A DNA stretch of 64,000 nucleotides from Klebsiella terrigena (GCF_006539725.1 NZ_BJNO01000005.1:1-64000); one strand, 5' to 3'. Positions 29,792 to 40,718 are shown, counted from the first letter of the stretch. The notes: generated from the letters alone by a model not told the origin. Numbers and translations are program-made.

Positions 29792-29793
29792 CA
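29785..29793 (-). promoter_or_regulatory. candidate arcA extended -10
   Basis: On the - strand TGTTATATT is an extended -10. The FNR box at 29833-29846 would be centred about 61 bases upstream of its start point, the class I position. The -35 is poor, as usual for activator-dependent extended -10 promoters. Confidence 0.5.
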
Positions 29794-29832
29794 GGCTAAG
29801 AGAGGCTGAACACCCAATAAAACTACGCTTCG

Positions 29833-29846
29833 TTGACATATATCAA
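29833..29846. promoter_or_regulatory. FNR box upstream of arcA
   Basis: TTGACATATATCAA differs by one base from the FNR consensus TTGAT-N4-ATCAA. Anaerobic FNR activation of arcA is known in E. coli. The rest of 29792-30188 is AT-rich noncoding sequence with no other feature I can support. Confidence 0.6.
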
Positions 29847-30188
29847 GTTCAATTGTAGCACGTTAACAGTCTTGTGAAATCATCGTATTGAAATGCTATT
29901 TGTAGTTACAAATCTTACACAGCTCAAATGGTTGCGTGGGGAAACTGATAAATATGCTGAATCCAACGCCTGAAACGGTATCCGGAGCGAAATATCATTG
30001 GCAAACATATGGATAAAAGCGTTCTGTTAACATACCTCGTGTCGCGGTTGGTTGGAAATAGTTTAGTTTTTTTTATGGGTGTTCAAACGCAATTTTAGTG
30101 ATATTTGTTGCAAATTTGTAAATTTTCGCCGCGTAAAATGAGGGGTAACTTTCATTTTCGCCCCCTGAGAGAGCAGAAGAGAACCACA

Positions 30189-30875
30189 ATGCGCGTATCT
30201 ATTGTATTAGTATCCCCGGCTCGGGCAGAGAACGTTGGCGCGGCCGCGCGAGCGATGAAAACGATGGGCTTTAGCGATCTGCGGATCGTCGAAAGCGATG
30301 CCCATTTGCAGCCTGCCGCGCGCTGGGTCGCCCATGGATCCGGAGATATTCTCGATAATATAAGCACTTATTCAACGCTGGAGCAGGCGCTGCACGATGT
30401 CGATTTTACGGTCGCCACCACGGCCCGCAGCCGGGCGCGCTTCCACTACTACGCCACCCCGCAGCAGCTCCTGCCGCTGATGGAGGAAAAGGCGCAGTGG
30501 ATGAACCACGCGGCGCTGGTATTTGGTCGGGAAGATTCCGGCCTGACCAACGAGGAGCTGGCCCTTGCCGACGTGTTGACCGGCGTGCCGATGGTCGCCG
30601 ACTATCCGTCGCTCAACCTCGGCCAGTCGGTGATGGTTTACTGCTATCAGCTGACCTCCCTGGTTCAGCAGGCGCCGGCCGTTTGCGCGAGCGTCGATGA
30701 AAACCAGCTGCAGGCGCTGCGTTTGCGAACCCTCGAATTATTGACCCGGCTTGGCGTCGCTGAAGACGTCAAACTCACCGATTGGCTACAGCAGCGGATT
30801 GGACTTTTGCAGCAGCGAGATACGGCAATGCTCCATCGTTTGCTGCACGATATTGAAAAAAACCTCCCGGAGTAA
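30189..30875 (+). CDS. yjtD: SpoU/TrmH-family RNA methyltransferase YjtD
   Basis: 228 residues with the alpha/beta-knot motifs of 2'-O-methyltransferases: ARAENVGAAARAMKTMG near the N-terminus, FGREDSGLTNEEL in the centre, and PSLNLGQSVMVYCYQL near the knot. SAM-dependent; the RNA target is not established. It resembles TrmJ in the N-terminal domain but lacks a proven tRNA role. The start at 30189 matches E. coli; upstream in-frame starts lie in the AT-rich promoter region. Confidence 0.92.
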   Translation: MRVSIVLVSPARAENVGAAARAMKTMGFSDLRIVESDAHLQPAARWVAHGSGDILDNISTYSTLEQALHDVDFTVATTARSRARFHYYATPQQLLPLMEEKAQWMNHAALVFGREDSGLTNEELALADVLTGVPMVADYPSLNLGQSVMVYCYQLTSLVQQAPAVCASVDENQLQALRLRTLELLTRLGVAEDVKLTDWLQQRIGLLQQRDTAMLHRLLHDIEKNLPE

Positions 30876-31008
30876 AGTTCTGTCATAAGTTTTATGTATG
30901 GTTTTTTCTGCTGATTGATGGCGTGAGGCTGCGTGAACAGGGATGAATGACCGCTGCATTTTGGCGCATTGCCCAGGTGTGCCAAAACCGGCGAAAAACA
31001 GAAATTCA

Positions 31009-31044
31009 TTGACTTACGTCGGCAGATACTTTAACCAATATAGG
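31009..31044 (+). promoter_or_regulatory. thr operon promoter
   Basis: -35 TTGACT (31009-31014) with a -10 in TTTAACCAATATAGG, the same sequence as the E. coli thrLABC promoter region. Upstream bases 30876-31008 hold no gene. Confidence 0.8.
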
Positions 31045-31087
31045 CACAGGACACAGACAGATAAAAATTACAGAGTACACAACATCC

Positions 31088-31156
31088 ATGAAACGCATCG
31101 GCATGATTACAACGATTATCACCACCACTATTACCACAGGTAACGGTGCGGGCTGA
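31088..31156 (+). CDS. thrL: thr operon leader peptide
   Basis: 22-residue leader [22 protein letters not shown] with seven threonine and five isoleucine codons. Ribosome stalling at these codons when charged tRNA-Thr or tRNA-Ile is scarce favours the antiterminator over the downstream attenuator. The E. coli peptide is 21 residues with eight threonines and four isoleucines, so the ratio is slightly shifted here. Confidence 0.95.
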   Translation: MKRIGMITTIITTTITTGNGAG

Positions 31157-31174
31157 CGCGTACAGGAAACACAG

Positions 31175-31213
31175 AAAAAAGCCCGCACCTGAACAGTGCG
31201 GGCTTTTTTTTCG
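31175..31213 (+). terminator. thr attenuator
   Basis: Stem GCCCGCAC/GTGCGGGC with a 7-base loop, flanked by six A and eight T, 24 bases before thrA. The 5' arm can be sequestered by the end of the leader coding region (GGTGCGGGC), the usual attenuation switch. Confidence 0.92.
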
Positions 31214-31237
31214 ACAAAAAATCTAGGGGTAACAACC

Positions 31238-33700
31238 ATGCGCGTGTTGAAGTTCGGCGGTACATCAGTGGCAAATGCAGAACGTTTTCTGCGTGTTGCC
31301 GATATTCTGGAGAGCAATGCCAGGCAGGGGCAGGTAGCGACCGTACTGTCTGCCCCGGCGAAAATTACCAACCATCTGGTCGCGATGATTGAAAAAACCA
31401 TCGGCGGCCAGGATGCGCTCACCAATATCGCTGACGCTGAACGCATTTTTGCTGAACTGCTGCAGGGTCTCGCCGATGCTCAGCCGGGCTTTGCGCTGGC
31501 ACAGCTGAAAACCTTCGTCGAGCAGGAGTTTTCCCAGATAAAGCACGTGCTGCACGGCATCAGCCTGCTTGGCCAGTGCCCGGATAGCGTGAACGCTGCG
31601 CTGATTTGCCGCGGAGAGAAGCTCTCCATCGCGGTCATGGCCGGCCTTCTTGAAGCGCGTGGCCATAAGGTCAGCGTGATTAACCCCGTCGAAAAACTGC
31701 TGGCCGTGGGTCACTACCTCGAATCCACCGTCGATATTGCCGAATCAACCCGCCGCATTGCCGCCAGCCAGATCCCAGCGGACCATATGGTGCTGATGGC
31801 CGGTTTTACTGCCGGTAACGAAAAGGGCGAGCTGGTGGTTCTGGGCCGTAACGGCTCCGACTATTCTGCCGCCGTACTCGCCGCCTGCCTGCGCGCCGAC
31901 TGTTGTGAAATCTGGACCGACGTTGACGGCGTTTACACCTGCGATCCGCGTCAGGTACCTGACGCCCGCCTGCTGAAGTCGATGTCCTATCAGGAAGCGA
32001 TGGAGCTCTCCTACTTCGGCGCTAAGGTTCTGCACCCGCGCACCATTGCGCCTATCGCTCAGTTCCAGATCCCCTGCCTGATCAAAAATACCGGCAATCC
32101 GCAGGCGCCAGGTACGCTTATCGGCGCCAGCCTTGATGAAGACGGCCTGCCGGTTAAGGGGATCTCCAACCTCAATAATATGGCGATGTTCAACGTCTCC
32201 GGTCCGGGGATGAAGGGAATGGTCGGCATGGCCGCCCGCGTTTTCGCTACCATGTCCCGCGCCGGTATTTCGGTGGTCCTGATCACCCAGTCCTCTTCTG
32301 AGTACAGCATCAGCTTCTGCGTGCCGCAAAGCGACTGCGCCCGGGCAAAACGGGTGATGGAAGAGGAGTTCTATCTGGAGCTGAAAGAGGGGCAGTTGGA
32401 GCCGCTCTCCATCATGGATCGCCTGGCTATCATTTCCGTCGTCGGCGACGGTATGCGCACCCTGCGCGGTATTTCGGCCAAGTTCTTTGCGGCGCTGGCG
32501 CGCGCCAATATCAATATCGTGGCGATTGCCCAGGGCTCTTCCGAACGCTCTATCTCCGTAGTGGTCAGCAATGACGACGCCACTACCGGGGTACGCGTCA
32601 CCCACCAGATGCTGTTCAATACCGACCAGGTCATTGAGGTGTTCGTTATCGGCGTCGGCGGCGTTGGCGGCGCGCTGATTGAACAAATCAAGCGTCAGCA
32701 GGGCTGGCTGAAGAACAAGCATATCGACCTGCGCGTGTGCGGCGTCGCAAATTCTCAGGCTCTGCTGACCAACGTCCACGGTCTGAATCTGGAGAACTGG
32801 CGTGCTGAGCTGGCCGAAGCGAAAGAGTCGCTTAACCTCGGCCGCCTGATCCGCCTGGTGAAAGAGTACCATCTGCTGAACCCGGTGATCGTTGACTGTA
32901 CCTCGAGCCAGGCGGTCGCCGATCAGTACGCTGATTTCCTGCGCGAAGGTTTCCACGTGGTGACGCCGAACAAAAAGGCCAACACCTCATCGCTGGATTA
33001 CTACCATCAGCTGCGTCACGCGGCGAGCAGCTCCCGACGCAAATTCCTCTACGACACTAACGTCGGTGCCGGTCTGCCGGTTATCGAGAACCTGCAGAAC
33101 CTGCTCAACGCCGGTGACGAACTGCTGCACTTCTCCGGCATCCTCTCCGGTTCGCTGTCGTTCATCTTCGGTAAGCTGGATGAGGGGATGACGCTCTCCG
33201 CAGCGACGACGCTGGCGCGAGATATGGGCTATACCGAACCGGATCCGCGTGACGATCTTTCCGGCGTCGACGTTGCCCGCAAGCTGCTGATCCTGGCCCG
33301 TGAGACCGGTCGTGAGCTGGAGCTGTCGGACATTATCGTTGAGTCGGCCCTGCCTGAAGCGTTTGATGCCAGCGGCGACGTCGAGAGCTTTATGGCGCGT
33401 CTGCCTGCGCTGGATAACGAATTTGCTTCGCGGGTGGCGAAAGCGCGCGATGAAGGTAAAGTCTTGCGTTACGTCGGTAACATCGAAGAGGATGGAACCT
33501 GCCGCGTGAAAATTGCCGCGGTTGACGGTAACGATCCGCTGTTTAAAGTCAAAAACGGTGAGAACGCGCTGGCCTTTTACAGCCACTATTATCAGCCGCT
33601 GCCGCTGGTGCTGCGCGGCTATGGCGCGGGTAACGATGTGACCGCGGCCGGCGTATTCGCCGACCTGCTGCGTACCCTGTCATGGAAGTTAGGAGTTTAA
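31238..33700 (+). CDS. thrA: bifunctional aspartokinase I / homoserine dehydrogenase I
   Basis: 820 residues. N-terminal aspartokinase (about 1-290) with [15 protein letters not shown] and the substrate-binding RNGSDYSAA region; two ACT regulatory domains (about 315-460) for threonine feedback; C-terminal homoserine dehydrogenase (about 465-820) with the Rossmann motif GVGGVGGAL and the catalytic lysine region TPNKKANT. First and third steps of the aspartate-to-threonine pathway. The start at 31238 follows AGGGGTAAC; an earlier ATG frame lies inside the attenuator. Confidence 0.98.
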   Translation: MRVLKFGGTSVANAERFLRVADILESNARQGQVATVLSAPAKITNHLVAMIEKTIGGQDALTNIADAERIFAELLQGLADAQPGFALAQLKTFVEQEFSQIKHVLHGISLLGQCPDSVNAALICRGEKLSIAVMAGLLEARGHKVSVINPVEKLLAVGHYLESTVDIAESTRRIAASQIPADHMVLMAGFTAGNEKGELVVLGRNGSDYSAAVLAACLRADCCEIWTDVDGVYTCDPRQVPDARLLKSMSYQEAMELSYFGAKVLHPRTIAPIAQFQIPCLIKNTGNPQAPGTLIGASLDEDGLPVKGISNLNNMAMFNVSGPGMKGMVGMAARVFATMSRAGISVVLITQSSSEYSISFCVPQSDCARAKRVMEEEFYLELKEGQLEPLSIMDRLAIISVVGDGMRTLRGISAKFFAALARANINIVAIAQGSSERSISVVVSNDDATTGVRVTHQMLFNTDQVIEVFVIGVGGVGGALIEQIKRQQGWLKNKHIDLRVCGVANSQALLTNVHGLNLENWRAELAEAKESLNLGRLIRLVKEYHLLNPVIVDCTSSQAVADQYADFLREGFHVVTPNKKANTSSLDYYHQLRHAASSSRRKFLYDTNVGAGLPVIENLQNLLNAGDELLHFSGILSGSLSFIFGKLDEGMTLSAATTLARDMGYTEPDPRDDLSGVDVARKLLILARETGRELELSDIIVESALPEAFDASGDVESFMARLPALDNEFASRVAKARDEGKVLRYVGNIEEDGTCRVKIAAVDGNDPLFKVKNGENALAFYSHYYQPLPLVLRGYGAGNDVTAAGVFADLLRTLSWKLGV

Positions 33701-33701
33701 G

Positions 33702-34631
33702 ATGGTCAAAGTATATGCCCCGGCTTCCAGTGCCAATATGAGCGTCGGGTTTGATGTCCTGGGCGCGGCGGTGACGCCGGTTGACGGTACGCTGCTGGGG
33801 GACAACGTCTCGGTTGAGGCGGCCGCAAGCTTTAGCCTGCAAAACGTCGGTCGCTTTGCCAGCAAGCTGCCGGCGGCGGCGCAGGAGAATATCGTTTATC
33901 AGTGCTGGGAGCGTTTCTGCGAAGAGATTGGCAGGAAGGTTCCGGTGGCGATGGTGCTGGAAAAAAACATGCCGATTGGCTCCGGCCTTGGCTCCAGCGC
34001 TTGTTCAGTGGTCGCGGCGCTGGTGGCGATGAATGAATTCTGCGGCAAGCCGCTGAACGAAACGCGGATGCTGGCGCTGATGGGCGAGATGGAAGGGCGC
34101 ATCTCCGGCAGTATCCACTACGACAACGTCGCCCCGTGCTATCTGGGCGGCATGCAGCTGATGATCGAAGAGAACGACATCATCAGCCAGCAGGTGCCCG
34201 GCTTTGACGAGTGGCTGTGGGTGCTGGCGTACCCTGGAATTAAAGTTTCGACGGCGGAAGCGCGCGCCATCCTGCCGGCCCAGTATCGTCGGCAGGATTG
34301 TATTGCGCACGGCCGCCACCTGGCGGGCTTTATTCACGCCTGCTACACCCGCCAGCCGCAGCTGGCAGCGAAACTGATGAAAGATGTGATTGCCGAACCC
34401 TATCGCACCAAACTGCTGCCGGGCTTCAGCGAAGCGCGGCAGGCGGCGATGGAGATTGGCGCGCAGGCCTGCGGGATCTCCGGCTCTGGCCCGACGCTGT
34501 TTGCGCTGTGCGATAAGCCGGAAACCGCGCAGCGGGTTGCCGATTGGCTGGGTACGCATTATCTGCAGAATCATGAAGGCTTTGTTCATATTTGCCGGCT
34601 GGACACGGCGGGCGCACGAGTAGTGGGATAA
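33702..34631 (+). CDS. thrB: homoserine kinase
   Basis: 309-residue GHMP kinase that phosphorylates homoserine. The GHMP ATP motif [10 protein letters not shown] is at 91-100, with the N-terminal [15 protein letters not shown] and C-terminal GISGSGPT motifs. One base separates the thrA stop from its ATG, and GTTAGGAG lies upstream within thrA. Confidence 0.98.
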   Translation: MVKVYAPASSANMSVGFDVLGAAVTPVDGTLLGDNVSVEAAASFSLQNVGRFASKLPAAAQENIVYQCWERFCEEIGRKVPVAMVLEKNMPIGSGLGSSACSVVAALVAMNEFCGKPLNETRMLALMGEMEGRISGSIHYDNVAPCYLGGMQLMIEENDIISQQVPGFDEWLWVLAYPGIKVSTAEARAILPAQYRRQDCIAHGRHLAGFIHACYTRQPQLAAKLMKDVIAEPYRTKLLPGFSEARQAAMEIGAQACGISGSGPTLFALCDKPETAQRVADWLGTHYLQNHEGFVHICRLDTAGARVVG

Positions 34632-34634
34632 CCA

Positions 34635-35921
34635 ATGAAACTCTATAACTTAAAAGATCATAACGAACAGGTCAGCTTTGCGCAGGCCGTCACGCAGGGG
34701 CTTGGCAAGCATCAGGGGCTGTTCTTCCCGCACGACCTGCCGGAATTTAGCCTGACTGAAATTGATGACATGCTGGCGCTGGATTTTGTCACCCGCAGCG
34801 CGAAGATCCTGTCGGCATTTATTGCCGAAGAGATCCCGCAGGCGGTCCTGCAGGAGCGCATCGGTGCGGCCTTCACCTTCCCGGCTCCGGTCAACAAGGT
34901 GCAGGATGACGTCGGCTGCCTCGAGCTGTTCCACGGCCCGACGCTGGCGTTTAAAGACTTCGGCGGCCGCTTCATGGCCCAGATGCTGACCCATATCGCG
35001 GGCGACAAGCCGGTGACTATCCTGACGGCAACCTCCGGCGATACCGGCGCGGCGGTAGCCCACGCGTTCTACGGCCTGCCAAACGTGAAGGTGGTGATTC
35101 TCTATCCGCGCGGCAAGATTAGCCCGCTGCAGGAGAAGCTGTTCTGCACCCTGGGCGGCAACATTGAAACCGTGGCTATCGACGGCGACTTCGACGCCTG
35201 CCAGGCGCTGGTTAAACAGGCCTTCGACGACGAAGAGCTGAAAGTCGCGCTGGGCCTGAACTCCGCGAACTCGATTAACATCAGCCGTCTTCTGGCACAG
35301 ATTTGCTACTACTTTGAAGCGGTCGCGCAGCTGCCTCAGGAAGCGCGTAATCAGCTGGTGATTTCGGTGCCAAGCGGCAACTTCGGCGACCTCACCGCCG
35401 GCCTGCTGGCGAAGTCTTTGGGCCTGCCGGTTAAGCGCTTTATCGCCGCTACCAACGCCAACGATACCGTGCCTCGCTTCCTGCAGGATGGCAACTGGGC
35501 GCCGAAGGTCACCCAGGCGACGCTGTCCAACGCGATGGATGTCAGCCAGCCAAACAACTGGCCGCGCGTAGAAGAGCTGTTCCGCCGTAAAACCTGGCGT
35601 CTTAACGAGCTGGGCTACGCGACCGTAGACGACGAGACGACCAAAGAGGCGATGCGCGAGCTGAAAGCTATCGGCTACACCTCCGAGCCGCATGCGGCCA
35701 TCGCGTGGCGCGCGCTGCGCGACCAGCTGCAGCCGGGAGAATACGGCCTGTTCCTTGGTACCGCGCATCCGGCGAAGTTCAAGGAGAGCGTTGAAGAGAT
35801 CCTGCAGGAGACGCTGCCGCTGCCGAAAGAGCTGGCGGACCGCGCCGACCTGCCGCTGCTGTCGCATAACCTGCCTGCGGACTATGCGGCGCTGCGCGAG
35901 CTGATGATGGCGAAAGCGTAA
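34635..35921 (+). CDS. thrC: threonine synthase
   Basis: 428-residue PLP enzyme that converts O-phosphohomoserine to L-threonine. Schiff-base Lys107 is in GPTLAFKDFGGRF, and the phosphate-binding loop is TATSGDTGAA followed by SVPSGNFGDLTAG. It starts three bases after thrB and ends the operon. Confidence 0.98.
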   Translation: MKLYNLKDHNEQVSFAQAVTQGLGKHQGLFFPHDLPEFSLTEIDDMLALDFVTRSAKILSAFIAEEIPQAVLQERIGAAFTFPAPVNKVQDDVGCLELFHGPTLAFKDFGGRFMAQMLTHIAGDKPVTILTATSGDTGAAVAHAFYGLPNVKVVILYPRGKISPLQEKLFCTLGGNIETVAIDGDFDACQALVKQAFDDEELKVALGLNSANSINISRLLAQICYYFEAVAQLPQEARNQLVISVPSGNFGDLTAGLLAKSLGLPVKRFIAATNANDTVPRFLQDGNWAPKVTQATLSNAMDVSQPNNWPRVEELFRRKTWRLNELGYATVDDETTKEAMRELKAIGYTSEPHAAIAWRALRDQLQPGEYGLFLGTAHPAKFKESVEEILQETLPLPKELADRADLPLLSHNLPADYAALRELMMAKA

Positions 35922-35949
35922 CGGCAGCAGCAGACGCCGTTTATTACGT

Positions 35950-35977
35950 AAACCGGGCCCGGGTGCCCGGTTTTTTT
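35950..35977 (+). terminator. thr operon terminator
   Basis: Stem AACCGGGC/GCCCGGTT with a CCGGGT loop and a seven-T run, 29 bases after thrC. Confidence 0.9.
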
Positions 35978-36124
35978 ACGCCCAAAAAAGGAGAAATTAT
36001 GCATGAATTATCAATAAATGCCGGAGGCTGAAGAATAGGATTGCGGAGAATAACAAGCGCCGTTGCGCAGGGCTAACCTTGGGCTATCGACCCATTGCGG
36101 GCACTGTTAACAAAGGGGAAACCT

Positions 36125-36418
36125 ATGTCAAAGCTGAAATCTGTGATCCTTGCGCTTTCGATGCTGCTGGTGGCTCCTGCGGCCGTCCACGCCGCTGAAA
36201 TTACGCTGGTTCCGGCCATAAAACTGCAGATCGGCGATCGCGATAACTCCGGCAACTATTGGGACGGCGGCCACTGGCGCGATCGCGAGTGGTGGGGACG
36301 CCATTACGACTGGCGCGACGATCGCTGGCATCCGCATGACGATCGCCGTTATCACCAGCGCGAACGCCATGACGACGATCGCGACCGCGGTCCGGATCGC
36401 GACTGGCATCACCGCTAG
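36125..36418 (+). CDS. yaaX: DUF2502 secreted protein YaaX
   Basis: 97 residues. Sec signal peptide ending AAVHA (residue 23), then [26 protein letters not shown] shared with E. coli YaaX, and a C-terminal half made almost entirely of Asp, Arg, His and Trp ([11 protein letters not shown] and so on). The E. coli tail is proline/histidine rich instead, so only the charged, metal-binding-like character is kept. AAGGGG precedes the ATG. Function unknown. Confidence 0.88.
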   Translation: MSKLKSVILALSMLLVAPAAVHAAEITLVPAIKLQIGDRDNSGNYWDGGHWRDREWWGRHYDWRDDRWHPHDDRRYHQRERHDDDRDRGPDRDWHHR

Positions 36419-36425
36419 GCGACGC

Positions 36426-36452
36426 TCCCGGCCGGCAGGTTTGCGGCCGGGA
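36426..36452. terminator. yaaX/yaaA convergent hairpin
   Basis: Stem TCCCGGCCG/CGGCCGGGA with a 9-base loop between convergent genes; no T-run, so termination strength is uncertain. Confidence 0.45.
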
Positions 36453-36458
36453 AGCGGG

Positions 36459-37232
36459 TTAGCGTTCGTGGCGTTTAAAGACCATCTCGCCTTTATCGGA
36501 AGCATCGGCGTCAAAGAAGTACCCGTCGCTGTCGAAGCGCGTGAGCTGCTCCGGCCGGGTTAAGCGGTTCTCAATGATATAGCGGCTCATCAAGCCGCGC
36601 GCTTTCTTGGCGTAGAAGCTGATCACCTTGAACTTGCCGTTTTTCTCATCGAGGAACACCGGCTTAATAATCTGCCCCTGCAGCCGCTTCGTCTTGACCG
36701 ACCGGAAGTATTCGTCGGAGGCGAGGTTAATCACCACGTCGTCGCCCTGGGCCTTCAGCGCCTGATTCAGCGTATCGGTAATGGTTTCATCCCAGAACTG
36801 GTAGAGATCCTTGCCCCTGGCGTTTTCCAGCTTAATTCCCATCTCCAGACGATAGGGCTGCATCAGATCCAGCGGGCGCAGCACGCCGTACAGGCCGGAG
36901 AGCATGCGCAGATGCTGCTGGGCGAAATCGAAATCCGCCTCGTCGAAGGTTTCCGCCTGCAGCCCGGTGTAGACGTCGCCCTTAAAGGCCAGAATGGCCT
37001 GGCGGGCGTTTTTCGGCGTGAACTCGGGATGCCAGTCGTGAAAACGGGTGGCGTTCAGATCCGCCAGCTTATCGCTGATGCCCATCAGCTTGCCTATCTG
37101 CGGCGCTGAAAGCTGGCGCGCCACGCCGATAAGCTGTTGGGAATACTCCAGCAGCTCGGGCTGGGTGTAGCGCGTCGTCGCCAGCGGGCTTTGATAATCG
37201 AGCGTTTTAGCAGGTGAAATCAGAATCAGCAT
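36459..37232 (-). CDS. yaaA: peroxide stress protein YaaA (UPF0246)
   Basis: 257 residues with the family start [16 protein letters not shown], the central [33 protein letters not shown] block and the C-terminal ARGLMSRYI. In E. coli it is OxyR-induced and lowers free iron during peroxide stress, and it has a DNA-binding fold. Same length class as E. coli YaaA (258). No OxyR site could be recognised upstream. Confidence 0.94.
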   Translation of the reverse strand: MLILISPAKTLDYQSPLATTRYTQPELLEYSQQLIGVARQLSAPQIGKLMGISDKLADLNATRFHDWHPEFTPKNARQAILAFKGDVYTGLQAETFDEADFDFAQQHLRMLSGLYGVLRPLDLMQPYRLEMGIKLENARGKDLYQFWDETITDTLNQALKAQGDDVVINLASDEYFRSVKTKRLQGQIIKPVFLDEKNGKFKVISFYAKKARGLMSRYIIENRLTRPEQLTRFDSDGYFFDADASDKGEMVFKRHER

Positions 37233-37309
37233 ATCCAGTCCTTGCAGGAGATTTTCGGCGATTTTACCAAAAAAAGACCGCGGGGGGATCGATAGCTGCG
37301 ATTGCTGCG

Positions 37310-38743
37310 CTATTCGCGCGGCGGCCCGTCCCAGGTTCCCGGCGCCAGCTGCTGGCGAATTTCCGGATAGCGCGCGGCGTCAAACGTGGGCTGCACGCCG
37401 AGCCGTCGCTGGTGAAGATAGTCGCTGGCAAGCAGCCGCACCGTGGGGGACAGCAGGAGGATGGCCGTCAGGTTGGTAATGGCCATCAGCGCCATAATAA
37501 TATCCGCCAGCCGCCAGACTACCGGGAGGCTCATCATCGTTCCCGTTAAGACCATCAGGATGGTGATAATCCGCAGCGTCCAGATGCAGCGAGGACTGTT
37601 AAGGCGCAGAAAAATCAGGTTATTTTCAGCATAAATGTAGTTCGCCACGATGGAGCTAAAGGCAAAGAGCAGCACGATGACGGCGACAAAGCCGGCGCCC
37701 CAGCCGCCGACAAGCCCGCTCATCGCATGCTGAATGGCCTGAATACCGTTAGCGGCATCCTCTTCTCCGCGTGCGCGCGGTGCCAGCATGATAATCACCG
37801 CGCTGGCGGTGCAGATAACAACGGTATCGATAAACACGCCAATCATCTGGACGATCCCCTGAGCCGCCGGGTGCGGAGGCCAGGAGGCGGCGGTCGCGGC
37901 GGCGTTAGGCGTTGAGCCCATCCCCGCTTCGTTAGAGAACATTCCGCGCTGAAAACCGCTGGTTAGCGCCTGGCTGATGGTATAGCCCACCGCGCCGGCG
38001 GCGGCTTCCTGCCAGCCGAACGCGCAGCGGAAAATGGTGTTAAAAATTGCCGGCAGGGCGGTGATGTGCCACAGGCCGATAAGCAGGCTGGCGGCAACCC
38101 ACAGCCCCGCCATCAGCGGGACGAACCATTGCAGGATCTTTGCCACGTTGCGCAAGCCGCGCACGATAACCAGCAGGGTGAGCACCGCCAGCACGCCGCC
38201 GGTGATAACGCCGGGCAGATCGAAGGCATAGGTCATCGCATGCGCCACCGAGTTGGCCTGAACGGTGTTAAAAATAACGCCATAGGCGAGCAGCAGCAGG
38301 ATTGAAAACAGCACCCCCATCCAGCGCATCCCTAAGCCTCGGGACATATACCATGCGGGACCGCCGCGAAATTGCCCCTGCGCATCGCGTTCTTTGTAGA
38401 GCTGGGCAAGGGAGCATTCGGCGAAGCTGCTGGCCATCCCGAGCAGCGCAGAGACCCACATCCAGAATACGGCGCCCGGCCCGCCGGCGGTGATAGCCAG
38501 CGCCACGCCGGCCAGGTTGCCGCTGCCGACGCGGGCGGCCAGGCTGGTGCACAGAGCCTGAAAAGAGGTTAAGCCGTCGGGCTGGGGCAGGAGGCTTTTG
38601 CGCAAACTTTTCCCAAACTGGCTAACATAACGGAACTGAATGCATTTCGTCCGCCAGGTAAACCATACGCCGGCGCCCAGTAATAGATAAATCATTACCG
38701 AACCCCAGAGTATTTCATTGATAAATGAGAAAAAGTCAGGCAT
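37310..38743 (-). CDS. yaaJ: AGCS-family sodium:amino acid symporter YaaJ
   Basis: 477 residues with about 10-11 hydrophobic helices. It carries the family signatures [23 protein letters not shown]-like segment and [20 protein letters not shown], where the asparagine/glutamate pair is part of the substrate site. Predicted sodium-coupled alanine or glycine importer in the inner membrane. Monocistronic; a 77-base gap separates it from yaaA. Confidence 0.93.
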   Translation of the reverse strand: MPDFFSFINEILWGSVMIYLLLGAGVWFTWRTKCIQFRYVSQFGKSLRKSLLPQPDGLTSFQALCTSLAARVGSGNLAGVALAITAGGPGAVFWMWVSALLGMASSFAECSLAQLYKERDAQGQFRGGPAWYMSRGLGMRWMGVLFSILLLLAYGVIFNTVQANSVAHAMTYAFDLPGVITGGVLAVLTLLVIVRGLRNVAKILQWFVPLMAGLWVAASLLIGLWHITALPAIFNTIFRCAFGWQEAAAGAVGYTISQALTSGFQRGMFSNEAGMGSTPNAAATAASWPPHPAAQGIVQMIGVFIDTVVICTASAVIIMLAPRARGEEDAANGIQAIQHAMSGLVGGWGAGFVAVIVLLFAFSSIVANYIYAENNLIFLRLNSPRCIWTLRIITILMVLTGTMMSLPVVWRLADIIMALMAITNLTAILLLSPTVRLLASDYLHQRRLGVQPTFDAARYPEIRQQLAPGTWDGPPRE

Positions 38744-38945
38744 TAAGCATCCTCTTGTCCATGTTGGTAAGCTCGTGTAAGCGTTACCATTTTAGTGACA
38801 ATCCTTTAACATTCAGAGAATTAATTCGTCCAGTTTATCACACTCTGCGCTCTTGCATGGTCCGCAGTTGCGCTGACCCGGCAGCGTGTTATCATCTTGG
38901 CAGACCGGTTACATCCCCTTAACTGCTGTTTAAGAGAACCCTATC

Positions 38946-39899
38946 ATGACGGATAAATTGACTTCTCTGCGTCAGTACACCACTGTCGTAGCTGATACCG
39001 GAGATATTGCGGCAATGAAGCTGTATCAGCCTCAGGACGCCACGACTAACCCTTCTTTGATTCTTGGCGCTGCTCAGATCCCTGAGTACCGTAAGCTGAT
39101 TGATGACGCTATCGTCTGGGCCCGCGCTCAGAGCAGCGATCGCGCGCAGCAGGTTATCGACGCTTCCGATAAGCTGGCGGTGAACATTGGTCTCGAAATC
39201 CTTAAGCTGATTCCAGGCCGTATTTCTACCGAAGTTGATGCCCGTCTCTCCTATGACACCACGGCATCCATCGCTAAAGCTAAACGCATCATCAAGCTGT
39301 ACAACGATGCGGGCATCGGCAACGATCGCATTCTGATCAAACTGGCTTCTACCTGGCAGGGCATCTGCGCCGCCGAGCAGCTGGAAAAAGAAGGCATCAA
39401 CTGTAACCTGACCCTGCTGTTCTCCTTCGCTCAGGCTCGCGCCTGTGCGGAAGCGGGCGTATTCCTGATTTCGCCGTTCGTAGGCCGTATCCTCGACTGG
39501 TACAAAGCGAACACGGATAAGAAAGAGTATGCGCCGGCGGAAGATCCGGGCGTGGTTTCCGTCAGCGAAATCTACGAATACTACAAGCAGCACGGCTATG
39601 AAACCGTCGTAATGGGCGCAAGCTTCCGTAACGTCGGCGAAATCCTCGAGCTGGCCGGCTGTGACCGTCTGACCATCGCTCCGGCACTGCTGAAAGAGCT
39701 GGCAGAAAGCGAAGGCGCTATCGAACGTAAGCTGACCTTCAGCGGCGAAGTGAAAGCCCGTCCGGAACGCATCACCGAATCTCAGTTCCTGTGGCAGCAC
39801 AACCAGGATCCGATGGCGGTAGATAAACTGGCGGAAGGTATCCGTAAGTTTGCTATCGACCAGGAAAAACTGGAAAAAATGATCGGCGATCTGCTGTAA
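38946..39899 (+). CDS. talB: transaldolase B
   Basis: 317-residue class I transaldolase of the non-oxidative pentose phosphate pathway. Schiff-base Lys132 lies in [11 protein letters not shown], with the Asp-containing [10 protein letters not shown] near the N-terminus and the [10 protein letters not shown] motif. Same length as E. coli TalB. AAGAGAACC precedes the ATG; the 202 bases upstream to yaaJ contain the promoter, not resolved. Confidence 0.98.
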   Translation: MTDKLTSLRQYTTVVADTGDIAAMKLYQPQDATTNPSLILGAAQIPEYRKLIDDAIVWARAQSSDRAQQVIDASDKLAVNIGLEILKLIPGRISTEVDARLSYDTTASIAKAKRIIKLYNDAGIGNDRILIKLASTWQGICAAEQLEKEGINCNLTLLFSFAQARACAEAGVFLISPFVGRILDWYKANTDKKEYAPAEDPGVVSVSEIYEYYKQHGYETVVMGASFRNVGEILELAGCDRLTIAPALLKELAESEGAIERKLTFSGEVKARPERITESQFLWQHNQDPMAVDKLAEGIRKFAIDQEKLEKMIGDLL

Positions 39900-39906
39900 T
39901 CATTGC

Positions 39907-39940
39907 GCGTGGCCGGGCTCCCGGTCACGCTACTTCTTTT
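39907..39940 (+). terminator. talB terminator
   Basis: Stem GCGTGGCCGG/CCGGTCACGC (one G-U pair) with a GCTC loop, followed by TACTTCTTTT, eight bases after the talB stop. Confidence 0.7.
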
Positions 39941-40008
39941 GAGCCCTGTCTGTATCTCCTCCCAGCGTGTATTATTCCGTCTAACTGCACTATTTGAACG
40001 GAATAACG

Positions 40009-40596
40009 ATGAATACCTTACGAATCGGCTTAGTTTCCATCTCCGATCGCGCCTCCAGCGGCGTTTATCAGGATAAAGGCATCCCGGCACTTGAAGAGTG
40101 GCTGGCGCGTGCGCTGACGACCCCCTTTGAGCTCCAGACCCGCTTGATCCCCGATGAGCAGGTGATTATCGAGCAAACGCTGTGCGAGCTGGTTGACGAA
40201 ATGGGCTGCCATCTGGTGTTAACCACCGGCGGTACCGGCCCTGCGCGACGAGACGTGACGCCGGATGCGACGCTGGCGGTTGCCGATCGCGTCATGCCGG
40301 GCTTTGGCGAGCAGATGCGTCAGGTCAGCCTGCACTTCGTCCCGACGGCCATTCTCTCCCGCCAGGTTGGGGTGATCCGTAAGCAGGCGCTGATCCTCAA
40401 TCTGCCCGGTCAGCCGAAGGCGATTGAGGAAACCCTCGAAGGGGTCAAAGATGCCGATGGCCAGGTGCTGGTGCACGGCGTCTTTGCAAGTGTACCGTAT
40501 TGTGTACAGTTGCTTGAGGGGCCTTATGTCGAGACTGCGCCGGAAGTGGTAGCGGCTTTTCGGCCAAAAAGCGCGAGACGCGAAAGTTTATCCTGA
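40009..40596 (+). CDS. mog: molybdopterin adenylyltransferase Mog
   Basis: 195-residue MoaB/Mog-fold enzyme that adenylylates molybdopterin before molybdate insertion by MoeA. LVSISDRASSGVYQDKG, the LTTGGTGPARRDVTPDA substrate loop and the C-terminal EGPYVETAPEVVAAFRPKSARR match E. coli Mog. The start at 40009 is preceded by an imperfect ACGGAAT; an in-frame ATG at 39994 would add five residues. Confidence 0.97.
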   Translation: MNTLRIGLVSISDRASSGVYQDKGIPALEEWLARALTTPFELQTRLIPDEQVIIEQTLCELVDEMGCHLVLTTGGTGPARRDVTPDATLAVADRVMPGFGEQMRQVSLHFVPTAILSRQVGVIRKQALILNLPGQPKAIEETLEGVKDADGQVLVHGVFASVPYCVQLLEGPYVETAPEVVAAFRPKSARRESLS

Positions 40597-40718
40597 ATTT
40601 GATGCTTTCCTGACATAACCTGTAATCCTGGTGGTGTGCTGTTTTATTTACGATATAGTGTTTTTTACTTTACACACTGCGTGATAACACCTACAAACCT
40701 CTGGATGAACAGCTCGTT

